Origin: Bacteroidales bacterium | GTDB lineage: Bacteria > Bacteroidota > Bacteroidia > Bacteroidales > WCHB1-69 | Direction: 5' to 3' | DNA length: 34,818 nt | Assembly: GCA_017964255.1 (NCBI GenBank) | Contig: JAGCSI010000003.1 | Coordinates: 1-34,818 of the forward strand | In this document: one piece after another, positions 14,842 through 22,228 of the stretch | How positions within the stretch are numbered: the first letter of the stretch is position 1 | How the letters are laid out: every line of letters starts with the position of its first letter | Position numbers and translations under genes: made by a program | Notes under the pieces: model-generated | Databases searched by the model: none | Seen by the model: the letters and a program-made list of their open reading frames with translations, nothing else | What the model was told of the DNA's origin: nothing

Positions 14842-17175
14842 ATGAAAAAAATCATCAATTCAACCATATTGTGCTGCTTTATTATGATATCGCAAGCGCA
14901 ATCGCTGACGGGAACGGTCAAGGAGATTGGCGATGACGGCAAAGAGACTGCAGTAGTCGGAGCCATCTTGCAATGGATGGGAACCGATGTAGGCACATTA
15001 TCCGATGCCGAAGGGCATTTCACCCTGCCTCGCAGTTCCAAAACCGACATCTTGATTGTAGTGTATCAAGCCTACGACAATGACACTATCACCGTGCCCA
15101 AAACACAGACAGAACTCAACATTCTGCTTTCCAGTGCCCACAATCTGGAGGCGGTGAATGTTACGGCCCACGATGGTTCTTACGTGTCCATCAAGCCCAT
15201 TCTCACTACTGTCATCACTACGCAAGGCTTACGCAAAGCGGCCTGCTGCAACTTGGCAGAGAGCTTTGAAAACACAGTAGCCGTAGATGTGGAATACGCT
15301 GATGCCATCACCGGAGCCAAGCAAATCTCCATGCTCGGCTTGGCAGGCGTCTATTCACAGATTCTGTTAGAGAATGTGCCTTATATCCGTCTGCTTGCCA
15401 ACCAGTTCGGACTGGGATTTGTGCCAGGGACATGGATGGAAAGCATCAGTGTCTCGAAGGGCGTTGCCTCTGTGACTAACGGCTACGAGGCCATCACCGG
15501 CCAGATTGACGTAGAATACAAGAAGCCCGAAACCAACCGTGAGCGTCTGTTTATCAACCTGTTCGGCAGCACCATGGGCAAAGGCGAGCTCAACTTGAAC
15601 AGCCGCTTCGATGTGGGCAAGTCGGGACATGCCTCCTCCATGATTTTAGCACATGGTGAAGGCCAGTTTGCCAAGATGGACATGAACAAAGACGGCTTTT
15701 TGGATGTGCCCAAGAACTATCAAATCAACCTGATGAACCGATGGGATTATGATGTACCCGACAAAATGGAAGGCCGCACCTGGATTTCCTATTTATGGGA
15801 GGACCGTATCGGTGGCCAGATGACCTACAACCCCAGAGAATCCTTTGAACGGACGGTCAATGCCAACATTTGGGGGCTGCGTATCAAGACCCACAAACTG
15901 GATATTACCACCAAAAACGGCATCCTATTGCCCGGCGAGCACGAAAGCATCGGAACCATTGCCTCCTTCACCTTCCACGACAACCAATCGCAGTATGGCG
16001 ACCGTTTATACAATGCCCGCCAGTACAGTGGCTATATCAACATCTTGTATTCCAATCGTTTCGGAGCGAAAGAACGCAGCAAACTCACCGCCGGAGGCAG
16101 TTTTCAGATGGACTTTGTGAACGAACAACTGGGACAACACCTTCTCCAGATGCAATATATGAATCACCCTCTGGACGCGAATCCATACGCCGCTGACATC
16201 CGCCGCAAAGAACTGGTACCCGGTATCTTTGCAGAATACTCCTACTCTATCGATGAGAAATTCATTGTGATGGCAGGCATGAGACTGGACTACAACTTCG
16301 CCTACAGCCAGCTCTTCTGGACTCCCCGACTCCATCTCAAATGGCAGGCTGCGGAGAATACCTCCATAAGAGTTTCCGCAGGCAAAGGCTACCGCGTCTC
16401 CAATGTTCTCACCGAGAACCAGTCGCTGCTCATCAGCAACCGTGAATTTGTATTCGCCGACAATGTCTTCACGGATGGAGCTATGCCCATGAACCAAGGT
16501 CTTCGCCCCGAGGAGGCTTACAACACGGGCATCAGCTTTGTGCAAGGCTTCAAGATGCCCGGCGGCAAATCCACCTTCAGCGTGGACTACTACTACACCC
16601 ATTTCATCAACCAAACCATCATCGACATGGACCATGATATACATAGTATTTATGTATATAATCTCAACGGAAATTTCAACGGGTACAAAAACAAGGCATA
16701 CTCCCACTCCACCCAGGCGGAACTCATCCTAAACCCAGTGAAAGGTTTCGAAATTATCTTGGCCTACCGTTTCAACTACGTGATGCAGACTACCAACAGA
16801 ACCCTGCAGGAAAAAGCGCTGATCAGTCCGCACAAAGCCCTGCTCAGCTTGAGCTACGCCACCAAGTTCGACAAATGGAAATTCAACGTCAGCCTGCAGT
16901 ACCACAGCAAGATGCGCCTGCCCGACATGTCGTCCAATCCGCCGGAATATCAACCCTCGCCTTCCAAAGGCTATTTCATGCTGAATGCGCAAATCACCAA
17001 GAAATACAAAGGATGGGAATTCTACATCGGTGGCGAGAATCTGGCCAACCAGAAGCAGGTCAATCCAATTTTGTCGGCCGACCAGCCTTACGGAGAATAT
17101 TTTGACGCCTCGATTATACATAGCCCGATTACCGGAGTCATGGGTTATATTGGCTTCAGATATTCGATGAAATAA
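14842..17175 (+). CDS. TonB-dependent outer-membrane receptor, likely metal-linked
   Basis: A 777-residue receptor with a signal peptide (MKKIINSTILCCFIMISQAQ). A carboxypeptidase-regulatory-like domain spans ~22-95 (LTGTVKE, GTLSDAEGHFTL). A plug domain spans ~105-230 (ESFENTVAVDVEYADAITG, ISVSKGVASVTNGYEAITG). A 22-strand-type barrel ends in VMGYIGFRYSMK with an aromatic-rich last strand. Receptors with this plug type are found next to HMA proteins and HYC-type small proteins in Bacteroidota, as here. It presumably imports a metal or metal complex using TonB-ExbBD energy; the substrate is not determined. An AACC motif (KAACCNLAESF) in the plug is notable. Confidence 0.88.
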   Translation: MKKIINSTILCCFIMISQAQSLTGTVKEIGDDGKETAVVGAILQWMGTDVGTLSDAEGHFTLPRSSKTDILIVVYQAYDNDTITVPKTQTELNILLSSAHNLEAVNVTAHDGSYVSIKPILTTVITTQGLRKAACCNLAESFENTVAVDVEYADAITGAKQISMLGLAGVYSQILLENVPYIRLLANQFGLGFVPGTWMESISVSKGVASVTNGYEAITGQIDVEYKKPETNRERLFINLFGSTMGKGELNLNSRFDVGKSGHASSMILAHGEGQFAKMDMNKDGFLDVPKNYQINLMNRWDYDVPDKMEGRTWISYLWEDRIGGQMTYNPRESFERTVNANIWGLRIKTHKLDITTKNGILLPGEHESIGTIASFTFHDNQSQYGDRLYNARQYSGYINILYSNRFGAKERSKLTAGGSFQMDFVNEQLGQHLLQMQYMNHPLDANPYAADIRRKELVPGIFAEYSYSIDEKFIVMAGMRLDYNFAYSQLFWTPRLHLKWQAAENTSIRVSAGKGYRVSNVLTENQSLLISNREFVFADNVFTDGAMPMNQGLRPEEAYNTGISFVQGFKMPGGKSTFSVDYYYTHFINQTIIDMDHDIHSIYVYNLNGNFNGYKNKAYSHSTQAELILNPVKGFEIILAYRFNYVMQTTNRTLQEKALISPHKALLSLSYATKFDKWKFNVSLQYHSKMRLPDMSSNPPEYQPSPSKGYFMLNAQITKKYKGWEFYIGGENLANQKQVNPILSADQPYGEYFDASIIHSPITGVMGYIGFRYSMK

Positions 17176-17285
17176 AACAGGTTACAGGGATTAGGGGTTA
17201 GGTTTTAGGGGTTAGAATTCAAAATTCAAAATTCAGAATACAAATTACAAAATTCAATTTAATAATCATCAAAAAAAAAACAACA
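17176..17285. repeat. Intergenic repeats before the HMA gene
   Basis: TTAGGGGTTAG units appear here in the inverse orientation to the CTAACCCCTAA units elsewhere. AATTCAAA units (17216-17260) and an A-rich run before the ATG follow. Confidence 0.7.
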
Positions 17286-17765
17286 ATGAAAAAACTAGCA
17301 ATTTTAATTTTTGCGGCGCTGATAGGATTCAGTGCGACAGCTCAGAACGCCAAAGTAACGACGGCTCCTAGTTCTAACAGCAAAACGGCCACAGCAACCT
17401 CCACAACCAGCATCCAGAAAGTGGTGATCCAGACCAACGGAGTTTGCTCAAAATGCGAGGCTTTGTTCAAAGAGAATGTCCCCTTCTTCAAAGGTGTGAA
17501 AGATTACGCCTACGATCCAAAAACCTCCAAAATGACCATCACCTATGACAGCAAAAAAACCAATCCCGACCTTTTGCGCCAACAAATCAGCAAATTGGGA
17601 TACAATGCCGACAATGTAAAGGCAGACCCCGCTGCCAGAGCCAAACTGCCAGCATGCTGCCAAGTGGACAAGAAGCCCGGACAAGAAGCAGGTTGCAGTG
17701 GACACAGTGGTTGCAGCGGACATGGCAACAGCGGATGCGGTGGATGCAACGGACATAAGCACTAA
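17286..17765 (+). CDS. Exported heavy-metal-associated (HMA) protein with Cys/His tail
   Basis: A 159-residue protein with signal MKKLAILIFAALIGFSATAQ, a Ser/Thr-rich linker, and an HMA ferredoxin-like domain over ~45-115. The domain carries the metal site GVCSKCEALF (Cys54, Cys57). The C-terminus is an added low-complexity ligand tail of Cys, Gly, Ser and His (from ~C127 onward, for example GCSGHSGCSGHG and GCGGCNGHKH). It would act in the periplasm as a metal chaperone or scavenger. It follows the TonB receptor on the same strand, and a strong terminator ends the group, so receptor and HMA protein likely work together. The metal is unknown; copper is the usual guess. Confidence 0.85.
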   Translation: MKKLAILIFAALIGFSATAQNAKVTTAPSSNSKTATATSTTSIQKVVIQTNGVCSKCEALFKENVPFFKGVKDYAYDPKTSKMTITYDSKKTNPDLLRQQISKLGYNADNVKADPAARAKLPACCQVDKKPGQEAGCSGHSGCSGHGNSGCGGCNGHKH

Positions 17766-17860
17766 TAAAGCCAAAATGCTTATAATCAGTACATAGAAAA
17801 AGAACTGCCAAACAGCCCGAGTCATGTTAAATTGAGCTGTAAAATTATTTAAATAAATGC

Positions 17861-17896
17861 AAAAAGTGTTAAAAAGAAAAATTTTTAACACTTTTT
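17861..17896 (+). terminator. Rho-independent terminator after the HMA gene
   Basis: There are perfect 15-base arms (AAAAAGTGTTAAAAA at 17861-17875 and its complement at 17882-17896), a 6-base loop, and a T run ending at 17898. The A run on the left makes it potentially two-way. Confidence 0.85.
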
Positions 17897-17908
17897 TTCT
17901 TTAACCCC

Positions 17909-17938
17909 TTGCTATTATTACAAAAAATACTATCTTTG
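17909..17938 (+). promoter_or_regulatory. HU gene promoter
   Basis: A -33-like TTG at 17909-17911 and a -7 element TATCTTTG at 17931-17938 are separated by 19 bases, the spacing typical of Bacteroidota housekeeping promoters. The leader before the ATG at 17982 is about 37 bases. Confidence 0.75.
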
Positions 17939-17981
17939 CATTCAAATTTATAGTTCTTATAACCATTAAAAATTTTAGACT

Positions 17982-18245
17982 ATGAACAAAGCTGAATTAA
18001 TTAGCGCTATCGCTGAAAAAACTGGCTTGACAAAAGTTGACGCCGGTAAAGCATTGGAAGCTATGATGGAAACTACCGTTGAAACTTTGAAGAAAGGTGA
18101 AAAACTCACCCTGATCGGTTTCGGTACTTTCGCAGTTGTTGAACGTGCTGCCAGAAAAGGCCGCAATCCTCGTACCAACAAAACTATCAAGATTCCTGCA
18201 AAGAAAGTTGCTAAATTCAAAGCTGGTGCCGGTCTGGCTCTCTAA
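17982..18245 (+). CDS. hup: HU-family DNA-binding protein
   Basis: An 87-residue nucleoid protein of typical HU length. It begins MNKAELISAIAEKTGLTKVDA and carries the HU signature GFGTFAVVERAARKGRNPRT, with the DNA-bending arm RNPRTNKTIKIPA. It binds DNA as a dimer without strong sequence preference. The gene has its own promoter and its own terminator, so it is a single-gene unit. Lysine-rich codon use suggests high expression. Confidence 0.95.
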   Translation: MNKAELISAIAEKTGLTKVDAGKALEAMMETTVETLKKGEKLTLIGFGTFAVVERAARKGRNPRTNKTIKIPAKKVAKFKAGAGLAL

Positions 18246-18261
18246 TCCAGAGAATCACAAA

Positions 18262-18306
18262 GCACAAAAAAAAGAACTGCAAAATTGCAGTTCTTTTTTT
18301 TTGTGC
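18262..18306. terminator. Two-way terminator shared by HU and tRNA-Leu
   Basis: A long stem: GCAC, eight A, GAACTGCAA (18262-18282), an AA loop, then TTGCAGTTC, nine T, GTGC (18285-18306). It serves HU on the plus strand and the convergent tRNA on the minus strand. Its last three bases overlap the tRNA 3' end at 18304-18306. Confidence 0.85.
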
Positions 18307-18385
18307 CCAGAACAGGAATCGAACCTGCACATCTTTCGATATACGCACCTGAAACGTACGCGTCTACCAATTCCGCCATCTGGGC
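18304..18385 (-). tRNA. tRNA-Leu (anticodon CAG)
   Basis: On the minus strand the 82 bases begin GCCCAGATGGCGGAATTGG, with acceptor stem GCCCAGA/TCTGGGC and discriminator A. The D-loop contains GGTAGACGC, the anticodon stem is TACGT/GCGTA and the loop TTCAGGT gives anticodon CAG. The long variable arm typical of leucine tRNAs is present, as is the T arm GGTTCGATTCC. CCA is not encoded, so the cca enzyme at the right edge of the window would add it. Confidence 0.95.
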
Positions 18386-18400
18386 TTTCAAATGCGGTGG

Positions 18401-18408
18401 CAAAGATA
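18401..18408 (-). promoter_or_regulatory. -7 element of tRNA-Leu
   Basis: TATCTTTG on the minus strand, 15 bases upstream of the tRNA 5' end. Confidence 0.6.
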
Positions 18409-18611
18409 CAACTTTTTTCATTATCAACCAACAACCCTAAAAATTTTTATTTTATATTGATTTTCAATAAGATAATAACGGATTCGATGGAATTCAAAAC
18501 AAAGCTAATCCCTCTTTGAAAAATATTTCGGAAATACTCCCGAATTTTACAGCAGAAATTCCAATATACCTCCTCTTAGTTTTTCCTCTTCCTTATTTCA
18601 GAAATTAATAT
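18409..18611. other. AT-rich gap between tRNA-Leu and the YraN gene
   Basis: About 200 bases with no supported gene. The left end is the upstream promoter region of the tRNA; the rest shows no repeat or stem that I can see. Confidence 0.4.
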
Positions 18612-18619
18612 TATTTTTG
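18612..18619 (+). promoter_or_regulatory. -7 element of the YraN-family gene
   Basis: TATTTTTG followed by CA, 24 bases upstream of the ATG at 18644. It excludes the in-frame upstream codon at 18617. Confidence 0.6.
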
Positions 18620-18643
18620 CAGAAAATTTTAATATCATTAGCT

Positions 18644-19009
18644 ATGGAAACGGAAACACACAAAATTGGTCAAAGAGGAGAAGATTTAGCCGCGGACTTT
18701 TACCTGAATAACGGATACGCTATCCTTGAGCGAAATTGGAAATGCTACCACCTGGAAGTGGACTTGATTGCCCGAAACGAAGACACGCTGGTTATCTGCG
18801 AAGTGAAAACAAGAAGCAACATCACCTTCGGAGAACCAGAGACTTTCGTCACTCCCCAAAAACAGAAAAACCTCATCCGTGCCGCCAACATGTACCTCAC
18901 CCGAACCTGCCTCAATCTGGATGTCCGCTTTGATATTATTTCCGTTACACTATGCGGAAATGACTACCGATTGCACCATATTCCAGGCGCGTTTCAACCA
19001 AAATGGTAA
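18644..19009 (+). CDS. YraN/UPF0102-family endonuclease-like protein
   Basis: A 121-residue protein of the UPF0102 family, which has a Holliday-junction-resolvase-like PD-(D/E)XK fold. It contains GQRGEDLAADFYLNNGY, then ILERNW, EVDLIARN (the Asp/Glu of the metal site) and VICEVKTRS with the ExK motif. All active-site residues are present. The family's cellular role is poorly known. It lies just upstream of the YifB/ComM-type ATPase, each with its own -7 box. The start is ATG 18644 because of the promoter position. Confidence 0.88.
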   Translation: METETHKIGQRGEDLAADFYLNNGYAILERNWKCYHLEVDLIARNEDTLVICEVKTRSNITFGEPETFVTPQKQKNLIRAANMYLTRTCLNLDVRFDIISVTLCGNDYRLHHIPGAFQPKW

Positions 19010-19049
19010 ATATTTTTATTATTTTTGATTATCGTATTATTATTTTATG

Positions 19050-19057
19050 TATTTTTG
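19050..19057 (+). promoter_or_regulatory. -7 element of the YifB/ComM gene
   Basis: TATTTTTG followed by CA, 23 bases before the ATG at 19081. An ATG at 19062 is out of frame and too close to the likely transcription start. Confidence 0.6.
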
Positions 19058-19080
19058 CAGCATGAAAAATTTAACGAATC

Positions 19081-20622
19081 ATGCTCATAAAAACATATAG
19101 TTGCGCATTGATGGGTGTTAACGCGATTCCCGTCACCATCGAAGTGAATATCGGTCCCGGCATCAGCTTCTTTTTAGTCGGACTGGCCGACAGTGCCATC
19201 AAAGAGAGTCAGCAGCGTATTGACACAGCGCTGAAGAACAACGGCTACAAGATGCCCGGGAAAAAAATTGTTATCAACATGGCTCCCGCGGACATCCGCA
19301 AGGAAGGCAGCGCCTACGACCTTAACCTGGCAATAGCCATCCTCATCGCCTCCGAACAAATCAAAGGCCAAGAGAAAGTTGGAGACTACTATATTATGGG
19401 AGAGTTGTCTCTGGACGGTCATTTGCAACCCATCCGAGGAGTGCTTCCCATTGCCATAGAAGCACGAAAAAGAGGGATGAAAGGCATCATCCTGCCCGCG
19501 CAGAACGCCAGAGAGGCGGCCATTGTCAGCGACATTGAAGTGCTGGGAGCGCAAAACATACGACAAGTCATTGACTTTTTTGACAAAGACATCCCTCTAC
19601 CACGCACTGTTGTCAACACACGCGAAGAATTCCAACGCAGTCTGTGCAACTATGAATTCGACTTCACCGATGTAAAAGGACAACAAAACATCAAGCGTGC
19701 CATGGAGATTGCTGCTGCCGGCGGACACAATCTCGTCCTAATTGGACCTCCCGGTTCAGGCAAATCCATGTTGGCCAAGAGGTTGCCCTCTATCCTACCC
19801 CCTTTGACCCTTTCTGAGGCTCTCGAAACTACCAAAATCCATTCCGTTGCCGGAAAAATGAGTCGATATTCGTCGCTCATAGCGGTACGTCCCTTCCGCG
19901 CGCCACATCATACCATCAGTGATGTGGCGTTAGTCGGCGGGGGCTCCAATCCCCAACCCGGGGAGATATCGCTGGCCCACAACGGGGTTTTGTTTCTCGA
20001 TGAGCTGACCGAATATAAACGCCCCACCCTGGAAGTGTTGCGACAACCTCTGGAAGACCGCTACGTTACCGTCGCGCGTTCCAAATACAGCGTCACTTTT
20101 CCCGCTTCCTTCATGTTTGTAGCCGCCATGAACCCTTGTCCCTGCGGCAACTACAACCATCCCACCCTGCCATGCACCTGCGGCCAAGGCGTGGTACAGA
20201 AATACCTCAATAAAATATCTGGGCCACTGATGGACCGTATTGACTTGCATGTGGAAGTGCTGCCCTTGTCCACCGAGGAACTCACTACTGCTCCTCCCGG
20301 AGAGCCTTCCGCTGTCATCCGCGAGCGGGTGGTTCAGGCACGCAAAATCCAAGAAATAAGATACAGAAACTTTCCAGGCATCCATTGCAATGCCCAAATC
20401 AGCACCAAATTATTACGGCAATTCTGTGAAGTGGATACCGATGGACTGGAACTGCTGAAAAACGCCATGGACAGACTGGGTTTATCGGCCCGTGCCTACG
20501 ACCGCATCTTGAAAGTCGCCCGTACCATCGCCGACCTCGCCGGGGCCGATTATATCGACAACGAACACCTGTCTGAAGCCATCAACTTTCGAAGCCTGGA
20601 CCGGAACAGTTGGGGAAAATGA
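19081..20622 (+). CDS. comM: YifB/ComM-type Mg-chelatase-like AAA+ ATPase
   Basis: A 513-residue AAA+ protein. The N-terminal Lon-protease-like (ChlI) domain spans ~1-170 (INMAPADIRKEGSAYDLNLA). Walker A is GPPGSGKSMLAKR near residue 223 and Walker B is GVLFLDEL. A Cys-rich insert follows (NPCPCGNY, PCTCGQG), and the C-terminal Mg_chelatase_C helical domain (RAYDRILKVARTIADLAG) ends the protein. In Vibrio and Haemophilus ComM is a hexameric branch-migration helicase for natural transformation; the role in Bacteroidota is less clear. It ends nine bases from the convergent flippase gene. Confidence 0.93.
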   Translation: MLIKTYSCALMGVNAIPVTIEVNIGPGISFFLVGLADSAIKESQQRIDTALKNNGYKMPGKKIVINMAPADIRKEGSAYDLNLAIAILIASEQIKGQEKVGDYYIMGELSLDGHLQPIRGVLPIAIEARKRGMKGIILPAQNAREAAIVSDIEVLGAQNIRQVIDFFDKDIPLPRTVVNTREEFQRSLCNYEFDFTDVKGQQNIKRAMEIAAAGGHNLVLIGPPGSGKSMLAKRLPSILPPLTLSEALETTKIHSVAGKMSRYSSLIAVRPFRAPHHTISDVALVGGGSNPQPGEISLAHNGVLFLDELTEYKRPTLEVLRQPLEDRYVTVARSKYSVTFPASFMFVAAMNPCPCGNYNHPTLPCTCGQGVVQKYLNKISGPLMDRIDLHVEVLPLSTEELTTAPPGEPSAVIRERVVQARKIQEIRYRNFPGIHCNAQISTKLLRQFCEVDTDGLELLKNAMDRLGLSARAYDRILKVARTIADLAGADYIDNEHLSEAINFRSLDRNSWGK

Positions 20623-20631
20623 GGAGGCTGA

Positions 20632-22113
20632 TTATCGGATTTTATCAAGGATTTGTTTGACCAGCACGCGTTCGTCATAGAGCATCACAGCCACATAAAC
20701 CAAAACCAAAGCGGTGTTCAACACATACATCAAAATCCGGTTAGCGGGGCAGAAATAAACACTAAACTGCCAAAGAGCTACTGCCAATACGAAATAACCC
20801 AGTATGGACTTCATCGGATAAGGAATTGGGGATTTGACCTGACCGAAGATATAGGACAGTAACATACAGATGCCATAACCTGCAAAGCCTCCCCATGCAC
20901 AGGCAATATAACCATATTTCGGAACAAAAATGAAATTGATAGACAGCAATGCGGCACAACCAATGGCTGAAAAAATGGCGCCCCACCAAGTCTGTCCGTT
21001 CAGTTTGTACCAGAAAGAAAGGTTGAAATATACCCCCATGAATATCTCCGCCATCATCACAATCGGCACCACCTTAAGACCTTCCCAATAAGTGCTTGAA
21101 ATCAGATATTTGAAAATGTCAAGATACATCATCACCATCAAAAAAGCCAACAATGTTGTCATGACAAAATACTTCATCACCACCGCTTGCATTTCAGGAC
21201 TATTCTTATCACGTTGCCCTCCAAAGACAAACGGCTCGTATGCATACCTGAACGCCTGGGTGAAAATGGCTATAATCATGGCGATTTTCACACAAGCCCC
21301 ATAGATTCCCAACTGCACTTCACCTTCCTGTCCCGGCACAATAAACTTGTAACAGATCTTATCGGCCACTTGGTTCAAAATACCGATGATTCCGAAAAGC
21401 AAGAGCGGCCAGGTGTATTTCAGCATCTGTTTCAGCAACTGCCCATCAATACCTGGCTTCATGTTACGAATCTCAGGAATAAAACCAAAGGTCACCCCTG
21501 CCGTACAGATTAGATTCACTATAAAGATATAACCTACCTGATAGTCAGGATTATACCAATTCATAACAGACCATCCTTTGGCATACAAAACAGGTGCAAG
21601 GAGGAAAACGAACAAATTCAAGCCTATATTACTGAAAACGAAAGCCAGTTTCAGCGTAACGAATTTAATCGCCTTGTCTTGCTGACGCAAAGAGGCAAAA
21701 AGCACGGCTTGAAAAGCATCCAATGACACCACCGTCGCCATTATGGCGATGTACTCGGGATGGGTTTCATATCCCATAAAACTTGCTATCGGATTCAGGA
21801 ACACCAAGCAGAGCACCAGAAAAATCAACGCCACCACCCCGACAGCACCGGAAGCAGTGGAGAAAGCCTTACGGGCATCCACTTCTTCTCTGTTGGCAAA
21901 ATAAAAGAAAGTGGTCTCCATGCCAAATGTCAGCAGCACCAGCAAAAAAGCCGTGTAAGCATAGATGTTGGTCACAACCCCATAACCTCCCGAAGCGGCT
22001 GTAATCTTATAGGTGTACAATGGTACCAGCAAATAATTGAGAAAGCGTCCTACGATGCTACTCAAACCATAAATGGCAGTCTGTCCTGCTAATTTCTTAA
22101 GCGATAAAGCCAT
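20632..22113 (-). CDS. Polysaccharide flippase (Wzx/MATE-like)
   Basis: A 493-residue integral membrane protein with roughly 12-14 hydrophobic helices. It starts MALSLKKLAGQTAIYGLSSIVGRFLNY, which is typical of the polysaccharide biosynthesis / oligosaccharide flippase family (the first helix carries the conserved GR.LNYLLVPLYT stretch). It would move lipid-linked sugars across the inner membrane. No glycosyltransferases are next to it, so the substrate cannot be guessed. The gene runs toward comM and is preceded by a repeat-filled gap. Confidence 0.88.
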   Translation of the reverse strand: MALSLKKLAGQTAIYGLSSIVGRFLNYLLVPLYTYKITAASGGYGVVTNIYAYTAFLLVLLTFGMETTFFYFANREEVDARKAFSTASGAVGVVALIFLVLCLVFLNPIASFMGYETHPEYIAIMATVVSLDAFQAVLFASLRQQDKAIKFVTLKLAFVFSNIGLNLFVFLLAPVLYAKGWSVMNWYNPDYQVGYIFIVNLICTAGVTFGFIPEIRNMKPGIDGQLLKQMLKYTWPLLLFGIIGILNQVADKICYKFIVPGQEGEVQLGIYGACVKIAMIIAIFTQAFRYAYEPFVFGGQRDKNSPEMQAVVMKYFVMTTLLAFLMVMMYLDIFKYLISSTYWEGLKVVPIVMMAEIFMGVYFNLSFWYKLNGQTWWGAIFSAIGCAALLSINFIFVPKYGYIACAWGGFAGYGICMLLSYIFGQVKSPIPYPMKSILGYFVLAVALWQFSVYFCPANRILMYVLNTALVLVYVAVMLYDERVLVKQILDKIR

Positions 22114-22228
22114 ATAGTTGAAAGTTGAAAGCTGAAAGTTTAGTGTTTAATGTTAAGTGTTTAGAGTTTAGAACAATATACTCGTTATCACATTAACTAA
22201 TTTGCTAATTAACTAATTAACTAATTTG
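22114..22228. repeat. Intergenic repeats upstream of the flippase
   Basis: On the minus strand the 5' side of the flippase reads CTAAACACTTAACATTAAACA units, then CTTTCAACTTTCAACT. The far side (22190-22228) carries AACTAATTTGCTAATT units like those at 12229-12304, close to the stop of the protease gene. Confidence 0.7.

Noticed and set aside
16006..16707. 233-aa open frame antisense to the TonB receptor
   Set aside because: Shadow frame; low-complexity Val/Gly/His-rich translation with no domain and no promoter.
18242..18427. 61-aa ORF across tRNA-Leu
   Set aside because: It is the translated tRNA itself plus the terminator, a common false gene.
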